Below, piece after piece: positions 43,356 through 54,433 of a stretch of DNA of 64,000 nucleotides. Both the position numbers and the translations under genes were made by a program. The DNA is from Novakomyces olei (lineage: Eukaryota > Ascomycota > Novakomycetes > Novakomycetales > Novakomycetaceae). The notes under the pieces are model-generated. The model saw nothing but the letters and a program-made list of their open reading frames with translations, had not been told where the DNA came from and did not search any database. The stretch covers positions 372,001 to 436,000 of the forward strand of contig JADEYG010000007.1 of NCBI GenBank assembly GCA_016906335.1, given 5' to 3'. The stretch's first letter is position 1. Every line of letters begins with the position of its first letter.

Positions 43356-46082
43356 TCAGTCTTCCGTCTTGAGCCTCTTTGCCGGTGGCAACAAGGTACT
43401 TGGAGTCTTCTCATGAACAAGATCTTGGTCAGTATTGGCACTCGCCCCTTCCAAGCTTTGTTTAGTCGCCTCGCCCAAGTCTGTATGGTCACCAGATTTA
43501 GTCTCGTCCAACTTGGAATCGCTATTCGCCATATCTCGTGGACTAGGCAAATTTGGGGTATCATTTTGCTGAGAAGTTTCGCCGCTATTGGCAGCGTCTT
43601 CGTTATTTACAGACTCATCGCTGTCCAATGAAACGTCACTTTCGCTGTCCTCTATATCCGACATTGGAACATCGTCATCTTCTTTTCTAGGTGACTCGCT
43701 GCTCTCCAGAGTTTGCTCTCTACGTTGCTGTCCTGTTCCAACAGGCTTTGGTTTTGCCAAAGCTTTTTCCAATTTTTTCTGCCGATTTTTATAGACCTTG
43801 TCCATGTATACGACTGCCCAATTTTTGATTTTGGCCTTTGTATCGTCAGTAAGATCTGGAGTAGTACGCTTGTTTCGTGTCTTTTCCTTTTCAACAAGAA
43901 TTCCAACAATCTGTTTAGCACGTTTACGAAATTCCTCTTTTCCCAGTCTTTCTTGGTATTTTGCAGTAGCGTTCGGGACGAAGCGAACCAGATTCATCTT
44001 GAAGCCATCGTATACCTTCTTTTGACTAGATTCTGATAATTTTGAAGAGGAGGGTTTGCTATGCGAAGACTTTGACTCGCGATTCTTATCTACATGTTGT
44101 GATGCTTCATCTGATGTCCTAAGTTTCCGCTGCTCACGTCGTTTTTTGTGTTCTTCCCGCTCTCGCTGCCGCTTTTCTTTCGATTCTTTTGCAAGTTGCT
44201 TTTTTTCCTCTACTGCTTTCCTTTCCTCCTCTTCTTTTTCTCGTAATTTTTGATTTGCTTCCTCAATGATCTTGCTCAAATCAACATTATTTGCGGGTTT
44301 TGCATTTCCTTTTGCCTCTTGCGGTGGCGCGTCACCTTCATTGGGGACTTCGTATTGAGCGTAGCCAGTTAGTTTATGCACATAAATGGGCCTGCCCATC
44401 TGGTCTCGGCTGTGCATCCAATCGTCTGGGATTTTGGGACGTGGCTTATACGGTTTGAAATTCTGCCGCTGCACAAACCGGCCATTCTTTTCATTTACGC
44501 CATTCTTTTGTTCCGATAAAGGCTTATCTGCTCGTGGAGAGCCGTCTTGACCCATTGGAGAATCTGCGTTAAACTCAACGTATTCAATAGACTTGTAATC
44601 AGCGGAATCAGACTGTAAACTTGCTTGAGGGCGCCGCGGGATACGATAGGCCATTTCAAGGCTACTCCATTCTTCCAAAAGTCCCTTTGCCAGCGATTGT
44701 ACATATTCGTTCTCACTCATGGACAAATCTCTGACCGTCGGCTCAATCTTTGCGCTGGAAATCTTGTTTCGCGTAAGCTTAGGCCATTTTTGCAACACCT
44801 CCAGTATCATTGTAGTAATTTCATCATCATCCTTCAAATCAGTTATCACAGTCCCCAAAATCTGGTAACCGTGAAGCTTCATAATCCTACGTTGAACAGC
44901 AGCATCATCACTAGCAACTAATCTCTGCACCAATTTGCGAATGACCCATCGCTCCTTGTTTTGCAATAAAACACCCATAATTTTAGTCACGCCCGCTTCA
45001 TCAACAGGGAGAGCCGGAAGACCGTAGAACACTTCAGAGTAGTCTTTGTTTTTACGAGCCATCTTTTTCAAAGCTTTGAAGGAAACATCACGACGGGCCT
45101 CCAATTCCGGAATACCAAGAGCCTCGTAAACGTTGTCAGGCATTTTGATACTCTCATCAGTCTGCGTCTTTCCACCAATGACTCCAACACAGTTCGGCTC
45201 GCCGCAATAACAGGCTTGGGGATTCGCACCGTAGCGGTCGACATTATAATCAAATGTCAGCTCTTCGCCTTTACGTATAAGTCTTTTGGCAAAGATTCCC
45301 ATTTTCAGCTTTGTGCCCACAACCCACTTATCTACATAGCAATTCGGGTTACACGAATGGTTGCAAAACCGTGCCAGGCAGCCCCGTTTTGTTGCGTCAA
45401 TAAATTCCCCCCGTTGCAGCATCATGAAATAAAAATGCTTTATTCCCTGCTTGTCGTACAGATCGAGTCTTGACCTGAATTTCGATTCATCAATCACCTC
45501 GCCAATGTATTCGTATATAAAAAGATTTTTGGGAAAGTCCTCCATTGCCCGCAGACCGTAACCCTTCATTTCTGTTAGAATTACATCAACATTGGCATAC
45601 TGCCTACGCTGAAACCGCTGATTTTGACATTTCTCGCCACAAAAACATTCACCACGCACACACTCAATAGAAGTCATTCTATTGATACAGTCGTTATCGG
45701 GACCACAGGCATGGTTAACGCCATCAACGAAATTTGGTTTACAGTCGCACGTCATAATCTCGCCCTGTGCTGCGTCCCCCAACTGCTTGTTTTGGTAGAT
45801 ACTTTTTTCAATCTCGTCAAACGAATTTAATGCATCTGCTTTGGCAGAAGGGTAATCATTATACAAAGGCGGGGATCGTGGACCCGATTTAAGCGAGGGC
45901 TTTTTTTCTTCTGCCTCATATTCTTCATCGTCTAATGGGAAAGCATCTATTTCTTCCTTCACCGATACTTGCTCTGATTTAACTTGCAAGTCACCGTTAT
46001 CTCTCCGCTTGGGCGGAGTGAGATCGTTTCCATCGCTCTCGCGAGGATCGGGTTTCTTCTCTTCCCACGCAATCTTCTCCAT
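43356..46082 (-). CDS. SET2: Histone H3 lysine-36 methyltransferase Set2
   Basis: A single exon of 908 residues. The Cys-rich AWS domain lies at about 110-160 (CDCKPNFVDG, CVRGECFCGEKCQNQRFQRR). The SET domain is at about 160-280 with GYGLRAMEDF, YEYIGEVI, ARFCNHSCNPNC and GEELTFDYN, and post-SET cysteines at about 291-298 (CYCGEPNC). A WW domain sits near 560-590 (IPDDWMHSRDQMGRPIYVH), and a charged coiled coil and an SRI domain follow (NLVRFVPNATAKYQERLG), the part that binds phosphorylated RNA polymerase II CTD. Set2 travels with elongating polymerase and marks H3K36 in gene bodies. The order is complete and canonical. Confidence 0.96.
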   Translation of the reverse strand: MEKIAWEEKKPDPRESDGNDLTPPKRRDNGDLQVKSEQVSVKEEIDAFPLDDEEYEAEEKKPSLKSGPRSPPLYNDYPSAKADALNSFDEIEKSIYQNKQLGDAAQGEIMTCDCKPNFVDGVNHACGPDNDCINRMTSIECVRGECFCGEKCQNQRFQRRQYANVDVILTEMKGYGLRAMEDFPKNLFIYEYIGEVIDESKFRSRLDLYDKQGIKHFYFMMLQRGEFIDATKRGCLARFCNHSCNPNCYVDKWVVGTKLKMGIFAKRLIRKGEELTFDYNVDRYGANPQACYCGEPNCVGVIGGKTQTDESIKMPDNVYEALGIPELEARRDVSFKALKKMARKNKDYSEVFYGLPALPVDEAGVTKIMGVLLQNKERWVIRKLVQRLVASDDAAVQRRIMKLHGYQILGTVITDLKDDDEITTMILEVLQKWPKLTRNKISSAKIEPTVRDLSMSENEYVQSLAKGLLEEWSSLEMAYRIPRRPQASLQSDSADYKSIEYVEFNADSPMGQDGSPRADKPLSEQKNGVNEKNGRFVQRQNFKPYKPRPKIPDDWMHSRDQMGRPIYVHKLTGYAQYEVPNEGDAPPQEAKGNAKPANNVDLSKIIEEANQKLREKEEEERKAVEEKKQLAKESKEKRQREREEHKKRREQRKLRTSDEASQHVDKNRESKSSHSKPSSSKLSESSQKKVYDGFKMNLVRFVPNATAKYQERLGKEEFRKRAKQIVGILVEKEKTRNKRTTPDLTDDTKAKIKNWAVVYMDKVYKNRQKKLEKALAKPKPVGTGQQRREQTLESSESPRKEDDDVPMSDIEDSESDVSLDSDESVNNEDAANSGETSQQNDTPNLPSPRDMANSDSKLDETKSGDHTDLGEATKQSLEGASANTDQDLVHEKTPSTLLPPAKRLKTED

Positions 46083-46766
46083 ACAATCTGCTCTGCAAGT
46101 TATGAAAACGGCAGACAGAATCGAACACTCCTCACTCTATGGATGTGTGATTAGTATGGCTGCTCTACTCGTACGCTTAATTGCCCATACACTCGAAGCT
46201 TTGCCAGAGGGAAGAAAAAAAACGAGTATTATATCAGCATAAATGCGTATTCAAAGATCGGTAGGGGAAGACCGGGGGCAAAAAAGTATTTGAGCAAGAC
46301 CGCGTCCTCCCTTGAGCGAGATCCGTGTACAGGACTTTAATTTATAGATTTTCAGTGCCGAACTCCGCGATTGTAATACGGTGAAATCAAGGCAAGACCG
46401 ACATTTGTTGCAGAGAGCGTTGGTTGTGTCGAAAAAGCGAGACTTTTGCGAGCGAGAATAAGGAATATATACACAAGCAGGATATAATATTAATTAATAT
46501 AATAAACCATGAAAATAAACTGGGATTATTGTCGGCAAAATTGAATAATCTAAGTAAACCAAAATTGTTAATATATATATGTTACTTACATACAAACACA
46601 TGTATATATAAATATAAATACAAGATGTACTCCTATTTTTGTTGTGCAAGTCAGCAGTAGAGCGAGAAATACAAATGAGAAAAGCGAGGACAGGTATAGT
46701 GAAATAAAAGAGTTAAAAGACGAATGCTTTCTTTGTCACTTTAAAATCTATCAACGTAATGGCTTT
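46083..46766. other. Intergenic region between SET2 and KAP104
   Basis: 684 bp; both flanking genes are on the minus strand. The part near 46480-46640 is AT-rich with TATATATA words. No gene was recognised. Confidence 0.5.
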
Positions 46767-49702
46767 TTAAACATTGTACTGGGCTAAGCAATTCCGTGAT
46801 GGCTGGTCAAGGCACTGAACTAGCCTGTCCCAGTCAGAGTACATTGGCTTGAAGCCTTGCAAAATCTGGGAAAACATGTGCGCCAGTTCATTTGAGGGCT
46901 GTCGAAATAGAGTTACAGCTCTCACAAACCCGGGAAACAATGGCCCCAACGCCTGAGGGTTCTTTGATATCATGGCACAAAGGCCACGGAAAGCAGAGTC
47001 TTTCTCTTCATTATCACGGGTCTGCTGTAAATGCTGGAGAAATTGTGGGGCAAAAGCAGGCAGTTGAGGAGCAACAAGTTCCGGGCAGACCAAGCCCAGT
47101 CTGCCAATAGTAATAGCCGCATTCTCTAGCACAGAAGGTGGGCTTTTTTGGTTACGAATCAACGGAATAAGCCGCTCCAGCAAGGGAGGAACCCAGGTGG
47201 CCATGCCTCCACCTTCTTGCAAAGCTATTTCTCCAGTACACCAAACTGCATTGTTGCACACACTACTAGCATCGCGATCAAGAGTAAGCTCAGACACAAT
47301 AAAGGGCATAAACTGTGGGAGTAAAGGCTTCAACGTATGGAAAGTGTTCAATGAGATGTCTCCAACAAGAGCATAAGCCGACTGTCTTACATCTGCAACC
47401 TCGTCCTGAACACACATGGCAACTAGCTGCGTTAGAGGCGGATTCGTGCTTGCCACAAGTCTGTCAAGCTTCGAACCCAACCCTTGCAGTAAGCCGCTAA
47501 TCAAATCCAGCGCAGTCACCAGAAAATCTTTGTCTGGGAACTCCAGTTCAGGGTTTTGAGACGCTTCATGCGCCTGCTCGAGTGTAGATGCAATAATATG
47601 AACACACCGCTCGTATACAGGAGGAGCAAATTGCTCAAATCCGTTCCCAAGCGCTACAGTCACGGAAGAAAGGCACTTAATGCAAAATGGTTAGTATAAA
47701 GAAATGATAAATGATAATAACAGTAATAATAATTATGATAAATTCTTTTTCAATATAAAAGATAAACCAATTTGATAACGCGACTCAAACATACCTCCAG
47801 AAGGGGAAACAGCCCTCTATCATCATCAGCTAGAGTCTGCCATTTGGCGATAAGTGGTGGCAGTAAAATATCAATCAATGCTGGTTGATTGAGTGCCGGT
47901 CCGACACTGTCTGCTAAAGTCTGAACAGCGTCGTATAAAATCATGAGATTTTTCCTCTGGTATTTACCGAAAGCAGAAGACAATTGATGTGAAATTGGCT
48001 CTAGGAAGGGAATCAAAAGGCTGCCAGAAACCTCTTCAAAATTAGCAAAAGCACTGCAAGCAGCCTCTTGAACGCGCTTGTTATTATCCAATACTTCGCG
48101 CAGTAATCCCTGCATCATGGGAATGAAATATTTTTGATGACCCTCAGAGTTGATGGGGAACTCTACCGCCCATGGGGAATAACGGCCAATGCACCAACAT
48201 GTTATTTGCCGCACCAAAGGCTTGCGATCAGCAAGTAGACTAAGGAGATAGGGAATAAGGTCCGGTAAATACGGGCTAATTATGACCCTGCAGCCTTCAG
48301 CGAGTGCACCAAGAGCCAGCACAGCAGCCTCACGTATCTTCCAGTCTTGACTGACAAGATTGTCTCGCAGAAAGGGAATTGATATATTTATAATTTCATT
48401 GGAAAAATGATTAGACAGCACGTCAAACGTGGCAGCAGCACATTTACGAAAGTTCCACTCTGAATACAGATCATTGGCTTCGTCATCGTCATCATCGTCA
48501 TCATCTTCATCGTCATCGTCCTCATCAGGCTGTCCACCTTCACCATGGCTGTCACCACTGTTTTCCGTGGCCCCGCGAGTCTTTGCCTTTGCATGCTGAG
48601 GAGCAATATCCTCATCTCTATCTGCAACATTGCCATCATCATCGTCATCATCATCTCCGCCCAATACGATTGCATCCAAGTCGGAGTAAGGCATTCCCTC
48701 CAGTAATCGGGGTACTAGCTTGTCAAGATGCGGTTTTAATGTAGATCGTAGCTGCTTTTCATCCGCGACTGCTAAAAAGAATTCGCAGGCTTCAAGGGCG
48801 ACTTCTTCGTCCTGGTCGCGACTAGAGTATAGCATGTAATCCACCATTTGGTTCATTAGAGGTGCAACTTTATCGGGACGAATCTCTGCCAAGCTTACAA
48901 TTGCAGTACATACGTTTTTCCTTACTGCTGCATTCGTATCTGTTGCAAGCTGAGAAATAGTTGCAAAAAACTCGTCAATGTGGGCGAAAAAAGCGGGCGA
49001 ATTACACAAGATAAACTGTGTTGTACACGCAAGTGCATCTTGCCTTACCCGTGCGTGCGGATGTACAGCAAAAGTCAGCAATTTAGGCACCAAATACGCT
49101 GATGCCGGGCCTTGTAGCTGGTGACCAGTGCCAGGAATTGCTGCAGAAGCAGCTGGGTCTGGAGGTTGATCTAAATCTTTTGCTGCGTCTTCACAAATTT
49201 TGGCTAGTGCATTGAAGGCGCCTAGGACAGCTGCCTCGTCCGCGGAATCAATCATTTGCAACAGAGCGGGCAATAGACCGTGCCATGCAAATATTCCTGA
49301 AACGCTGACAATAGTGGTGACAATTGTTGCTGAAATGTTGCGTACATAAGACTCAGAGTCCCTTAAACCTTGCAGCGAGAGGTGTTGGACATAGTCCAGG
49401 TTGGCATTACCATTCCCGTTTATTTGATTAGCACGAATCGTATTCTTCAACAGCAATCCCGCTGCCTGTCGAATAGAAGCTTGGAAATTTGTGCCCAGCA
49501 CAAGCAGATAGATTAGAAAATTGTTTACATCTGGTACTTTTTTGGCCTCCTCCAGCGCCTAAAAAAGTGTTAGAAGGGTCAAACGCAGTGAAAAACTTAC
49601 GTGAAATGCTTGGATACGCAAGTCGTCCCGGTCCGACAGCGAGTGGCCAATAAGCTCAGCCAGCTGTGCCAGCGGTCCTGGCTCAGGTTGCCACGACGCC
49701 AT
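46767..49702 (-). CDS. KAP104: Transportin (karyopherin beta-2)
   Basis: Three exons: 49601-49702, 47795-49558 and 46767-47675 (introns 42 and 119 nt); 924 residues, close to yeast Kap104 (918). HEAT repeats run throughout. Recognisable blocks include WQPEPGPLAQLAELI, FNALAKICEDAA, QDEEVALEACEFFLAVADE, the acidic loop of Asp residues near 350, KRVQEAACSAFANFEE, KNLMILYDAVQTLADSVG, FPLLECLSSV (formed by the second join), CNNAVWCTGEIALQ and RDNEEKDSAFRGLC. Transportin imports PY-NLS cargo such as mRNA-binding proteins into the nucleus with Ran. The acidic H8 loop is the cargo-release element. Confidence 0.95.
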
Positions 49703-50502
49703 AACTAGAATTTACCGGCCGGTCGAGTAAGTCGTTTACTAATCGCCGCCCGTAATGCAACTAATAACACATAAAATAAACCTGAACTGTGTGCTTGGCA
49801 CAGGATGCAGACGAATGACTTGTGGCTTTAGCTACGCAAAGTCGGCTCTTTGCGTGTCCAGATCCAAAGCACAACCTGCGTCCCCTGTGTCGACTCTCAG
49901 TAAATATCTGCAATATAGTTAATCGCGACTTTTTTCTAGTAGATTTTGATTATATGTGCACGTTTCATAGTACCATACACTCACTACCTTGCAGTATGCA
50001 TAAAAATATAGCAGATTGGGCCAGAATATTTGCATACTTAATATTTGCATACTTAATATTTGCATACTTAATATTTGCTTTAACCTCTTTTTTTTTTTTA
50101 GCGGCGACCAAAATAATTTTTATTTTTAATTTTTATTTTTTTATCAAAGATTAAAATTTCATGGCTCTTAACCAACAAGTATTAGTCGTTTATCCATAAA
50201 TGTATGATAGATATTATGGGCAGCGCTGCATTGGCGTCGCCTCACATTGGTGCCGCCTTTAGCAATAACTGCCACCTATATATGCTGTATTGAAGGCACA
50301 AATGTATGTAGTTTTAAGCAGCAGCTCAAACCTCAATATTTGATTGTCCCTATTCTCTTGTACGCCGCGCTTGCACTGTTCATATCTCAGAACCATCCAC
50401 CCTGCTCAGCAAACAAAACTTCCATAAAAATTAGATAGATTCAAGCCTGGAAAATGCATGGCAATTTACTATACACAATACTCGAAAACACTAGACATCA
50501 AA
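49703..50502. other. Intergenic region with a 15-bp tandem repeat
   Basis: 800 bp upstream of KAP104 and downstream of the next minus-strand gene. It contains the AATATTTGCATACTT repeat and a T-rich run near 50086-50140. No gene was recognised. Confidence 0.5.
50024..50079. repeat. 15-bp tandem repeat, 3.6 copies
   Basis: The unit AATATTTGCATACTT is repeated head to tail without mismatch. Each copy contains the octamer ATTTGCA(T/A)-like sequence. Confidence 0.9.
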
Positions 50503-51148
50503 CTATCTCATTGCATCCCGAGGCCGCAGCCAATCGGCATCATCCAACTCCATTGTCAAAAAAGGGTCAATCCCATGTGCGGGTTGAGAGTGTCTCGTCT
50601 TTGAAAGCTGGTGCAGCGCATGGCTCCTGTATCCCTCGGCTTGAACCGATTCTTGTGAGGAAGTAGGGTAAGCGTCCTCTCCATCGTCGCCATTGCCCAC
50701 AAGTATGTCAAAATTTGTTACCTGCTCCTCGGGAACATTCGCATCCTCTTGGTCCTCTTCATCCCTGTCGCGTGTTCGTTTTGAAGCAGTGCTTCTTTGT
50801 GCAAAAGGTGTCGGCTCCGGGGTAGGCGGTTTCTTGACCGGGAAGCCATCTTTGCCAATACCGTAGGTGGCGCCAAGAAGACTGGATCCACCGCCAGCTT
50901 TGCAATTTTGGTACCCCATTGTTACGGCTAGAGCAGTGTGTCAGTATTATAAATCTTTTAGGGGCTAGTACATTTACGGCTAAGGCTATATTAGTAGAGC
51001 TTCGATCAAACACTGTCACAACTTACATTCTCATTCCCAGGTGAAGCAGTGTCGCTTGCTCCTTGGCGTCGCCACTGCACGTTAACGCGCCAGACTCTAC
51101 GGGCCGAAATTGTAATCCTCCATAATTTCCGCGCTTCGATCCTGGCAT
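50503..51148 (-). CDS. Small fungal protein with an apparent 8-nt exon, function unknown
   Basis: Exons 51027-51148, 50978-50985 and 50503-50927 (introns 41 and 50 nt); 184 residues. The first exon encodes MPGSKRGNYGGLQFRPVESG; the last encodes VTMGYQNCKAGG, LLGATYGIGKDGFPVKKPP and a charged, disordered tail. The two large exons cannot be joined directly in frame. An 8-nt exon (CCTTAGCC) between two well-formed introns fixes it: the first ends CTACTAATATAG, the second starts GTAAATG and ends ACTGACACACTGCTCTAG. The result reads LLHLGMRILSPVTMGYQ. I do not recognise the family. Translation from the ATG at MGYQ is the simpler alternative, giving about 138 residues. An ACGCGT lies 131 bp upstream of the first ATG. 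Confidence 0.55.
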
Positions 51149-51721
51149 GCTTTGCACTTTAACGGTCCACAGCAGACCGAGTTGCTGAGGTCCGTTTCCC
51201 GCGTCCTATACCGTCTTTTGCCGTGAGCTTGAGCAGACGCCTGTTGCCGCCCGTAGTGCCAGCCCCTTTAGGCGCACTACGCGTACATCAATGTATGGCC
51301 AAGTTTTTGCTTAAACACAAAGATAATTAATATATTATACAAAAGATAACTTAAAATTTGGGTATATTATTATTATACTCACAAAACGTGGGAGCCTTCA
51401 CGCTTCTCAGCTGCTAATGTCGTACGTATAGTGTCGCATTATATGTAATAAATTTACGTATTATGTATTCAGTAGAGCTAATTTGATACATTGACTGTAC
51501 GTTTATTAAACGTGTCAACCTAAACATTTTATTTTTGTTAAACGTGTCAAAGCCAACGTGCAAAGGGCCACGACAAATCGCTAAGAAGGCCAATGTATCA
51601 GGTCTGATGAACATTAGCTGAAATCCGAGTGCAGTGTTTTGATTGTTCCTGATACATACTGTTTTTCATTCTGTGCTTTTAATTATACAGGCGACGGGTT
51701 CAAAGAGAGAGCTTTGGCATT
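51149..51721. other. Divergent promoter before LHS1
   Basis: 573 bp with ACGCGT at 51279-51284 and a GC-rich part near the minus-strand gene, AT-rich toward LHS1. AACGTGTCAA occurs twice at about 51510 and 51541. No gene was recognised. Confidence 0.5.
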
Positions 51722-54433
51722 ATGGTCATAAATGTATTTCGACATTTATTGACGTGTTTCGTAGTACTCCTTTTGGGCCAGGAGGTAGTATGCGCAGTGC
51801 TTGCTATTGATTATGGCACCGAATTTTACAAAGCGGCACTGGTTAAACCGGGAATTCCTTACGAGATTGTCCTGACAAAAGACTCTAAAAGAAAGGAAAC
51901 TTCTGCCGTTGGTTTCAAAGGCAGAGAGCGAGTCATTGGGAGCGATGCTTTAACGCTTTCAGCCAAAAATGCCCAGGATGCTTTTTTCGACTTGAAGCAG
52001 CTATTGGGTGTTGATTATGGGTCATCTGAAGCTCAAGAACAGTATAGTCTTACGTGGCCACGAACAGTGATGAGGCCAGATAGCAATTCAACGGCCATCG
52101 CCTTCCAGCTCTCAAATGGTGACACTTACTCTGTGCCAGAGCTGGTGGCTATGCAGCTGGAGGCGGCAAAAATTCAGGCGGAGCGTATGGCAGGCGAATC
52201 TGTTCGCGATACTGTTATAACTGTACCTTCTTACTTTCACGATACGCAGCGTCAAGCACTTGTAACAGCAGCAGAAATCGCGGGACTCAAGGTGCTTACT
52301 CTTGCTGATGATGGATTTAGCACCGCCATTAACTTTGCAATGTCACGGCAGTTTAGTGAAGACCCTGTTTACCATGTATTCTACGACATGGGAGCGGGCG
52401 GTACGTCAGCTACTCTTGTCCGATTTTGCACTAGTACAATCAAACAAAAATCCGTGAACTCTGTACGCGTTTTGGCATCCTCAGCCGACCCAGAATTAGG
52501 CGGAAATTTGTTAAACCGTCTTTTGCAGGCTCATATATTAGAGCAGTTCCGGGTCAAGCATAAAATTGATATTAAATCGGATGCTAGGGCACAGACAAAA
52601 GCGCTCAAGGAGGCCGCACGTATTAAACATATTCTCAGCGCTAATACGGAAGTGTTTGCGAGTATAGAAAGCTTCTATGATGACATTGATTTCAGATTGC
52701 GTGTTACCCGTCAAGAGTTTGATGCAATGATGGAGACAGTTCAAGTACAAGACAGGCTGCTCGAGCCGATTCGCGCAGTCACTGAGAAGATTACGCAAAT
52801 GGGAGGTGCTGCCGTAGAGTCTATTGTGCTGACAGGCGGCAGTATACGAGTACCTCTTGTTCAACGAATCTTGGAAGATTTTGCGGGCAGCGATAAGATC
52901 GCAAAAAGCATAAATGCGGATGAGTCTGCCGTTATGGGAGCAATCTTCCAGGGATCACGATTAAGCAATCAATTTCGAGTTCGGCCTATGGATGTGGAAG
53001 ACAGCGTTACTAATACGTACTCCGTAAATGATACTGTTGTATTTTTGCCGACCGATTCCAAAGGTTCCAGTCGAAATACTACAATTGCCGAATCAGCGGA
53101 AGCATCACTGGCTCATTTAGACTATGTAGTCTCCAAAAATGCTCTACCTATTCTGACACTGAGCTTACAGAATGTTTCAAACGTTTTGACTGATATGCGA
53201 ACAGCACACGACTGCCAGCCCTCAATAGTCGTGCAATCAAAGGTATCAGATGCTGGCCTTTTCTATATAGAAAAGGTCTTTGCCCGGTGCTATGTTGATG
53301 CGAAGCCGTCTTCGTTTGGAGATAAAGTGAAGAACCTTTTTGGCGGCGACAAAGCGGACAAAGCTGACAAAGCTGACAAAGCCGACAAAGCTGACAAAGC
53401 CGACAAAGCTGACAAAGCCGACAAAGCTGACAAAGCCGAAAAGGACGAGGCAAAGAGTCCGGCTGGTGAAGCAACTGAGACCAGTGTGTATCCCGAAACT
53501 CCTGTCACACAGTCGCCTGGCGAGCAGCCAACACCCGCGCCCAAAGCCGGCGTGAAGGAGGAGACGGTTGTCCCTATTGCCTTCAAAATTACGCGACACG
53601 ATCGCCAAGGCGAGACTAATACAGCTCTGAAAGCATCATTTAGGAAATTGCGGGAACTTCGTATTGAAGATAATAGCCGGATAGCGCGTGAGGAGGCACG
53701 AAACTCGTTAGAGTCGTACATTTACCGTGTATCGGGCTCAATTTCCGATAGCGATTTCACCACGTTTTGCACAAGAGCAGAATTAGAAAGGCTGAAACAG
53801 GCGGCCGACGACGCTAATGAATGGCTTTACGCTGAGGGCGTTACGGCTTCGTTGGCTGATATATCAAAGAAACGTGCGGAAATTTCTTTAGTGGAAAAAC
53901 CATTAAGAAGCCGTCAAATGGAACGTCGCGATGTCCCCTTTGAGGCTTTGGCACTACATACCTTTCTTGACTCTGTGCAGAATACTATTGAAGCCTACCA
54001 GTCTGGCTCACACGACCTACCTTTTGTCTACAACGTTTCAAAGTCTTTTGACCTGCAAAACATTGATCCAGACTTGCTATCTCTATTGAGCACACAGGCA
54101 AGGCAAGACCGTGAATGGTTTGAGGATATGGCGGAAAAGCATGATCGGCTCTCGTTGACCGAGGACCCAATTTTAAGGGTAAAGGATATACGGGCACGAA
54201 AGTCGGCGTTAGAAGCAATCTTTAAGAGGTTTGTTCTCTCCAAAAAGGCGCCGGCCAGCAAATCAGCATCAGCGTCAGATACTGCAAATAATGCAACGTC
54301 GACTGCTGCCACAGAGCAAACGAGAGAGTCCTCCAAGACAACAGAGCCGGTCCAATCTTCTGACCCAAGCGCGAGTGCCGAAGCCTCGGGATTACCAGAC
54401 ACGCAAGAACCATCAGGCCACGATGAGCTGTAG
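51722..54433 (+). CDS. LHS1: Lhs1, ER-lumen Hsp110/GRP170-type chaperone
   Basis: A single exon of 903 residues. It has a signal peptide (about residues 1-25) and the Hsp70 ATPase domain from residue 26 (AVLAIDYGTEFYKAALV, VITVPSYFHDTQRQALVTAA, YDMGAGGTSATLVRF, ESIVLTGGSIRVP), and it ends in HDEL, the yeast ER-retention signal. Family members are nucleotide-exchange factors for the ER Hsp70 Kar2/BiP and also bind unfolded chains. The variable loop before the alpha-helical part (about 530-620) is expanded and holds ten exact DKA tripeptides at residues 543-572. The C-terminal tail is Ser/Thr/Ala-rich. The absence of introns is notable. Confidence 0.94.
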   Translation: MVINVFRHLLTCFVVLLLGQEVVCAVLAIDYGTEFYKAALVKPGIPYEIVLTKDSKRKETSAVGFKGRERVIGSDALTLSAKNAQDAFFDLKQLLGVDYGSSEAQEQYSLTWPRTVMRPDSNSTAIAFQLSNGDTYSVPELVAMQLEAAKIQAERMAGESVRDTVITVPSYFHDTQRQALVTAAEIAGLKVLTLADDGFSTAINFAMSRQFSEDPVYHVFYDMGAGGTSATLVRFCTSTIKQKSVNSVRVLASSADPELGGNLLNRLLQAHILEQFRVKHKIDIKSDARAQTKALKEAARIKHILSANTEVFASIESFYDDIDFRLRVTRQEFDAMMETVQVQDRLLEPIRAVTEKITQMGGAAVESIVLTGGSIRVPLVQRILEDFAGSDKIAKSINADESAVMGAIFQGSRLSNQFRVRPMDVEDSVTNTYSVNDTVVFLPTDSKGSSRNTTIAESAEASLAHLDYVVSKNALPILTLSLQNVSNVLTDMRTAHDCQPSIVVQSKVSDAGLFYIEKVFARCYVDAKPSSFGDKVKNLFGGDKADKADKADKADKADKADKADKADKADKAEKDEAKSPAGEATETSVYPETPVTQSPGEQPTPAPKAGVKEETVVPIAFKITRHDRQGETNTALKASFRKLRELRIEDNSRIAREEARNSLESYIYRVSGSISDSDFTTFCTRAELERLKQAADDANEWLYAEGVTASLADISKKRAEISLVEKPLRSRQMERRDVPFEALALHTFLDSVQNTIEAYQSGSHDLPFVYNVSKSFDLQNIDPDLLSLLSTQARQDREWFEDMAEKHDRLSLTEDPILRVKDIRARKSALEAIFKRFVLSKKAPASKSASASDTANNATSTAATEQTRESSKTTEPVQSSDPSASAEASGLPDTQEPSGHDEL
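53348..53437 (+). repeat. 9-bp in-frame repeat coding for (Asp-Lys-Ala)10
   Basis: Ten copies of GACAAAGCN inside LHS1, with only the third base of the Ala codon varying (mostly T and C). Being a multiple of three, length changes keep the frame. Confidence 0.95.

Noticed and set aside
53148-53721. Several long antisense frames opposite the LHS1 repeat
   Set aside because: They arise from the 9-bp repeat being open in all frames; the sense frame is a clear Hsp70-family protein.
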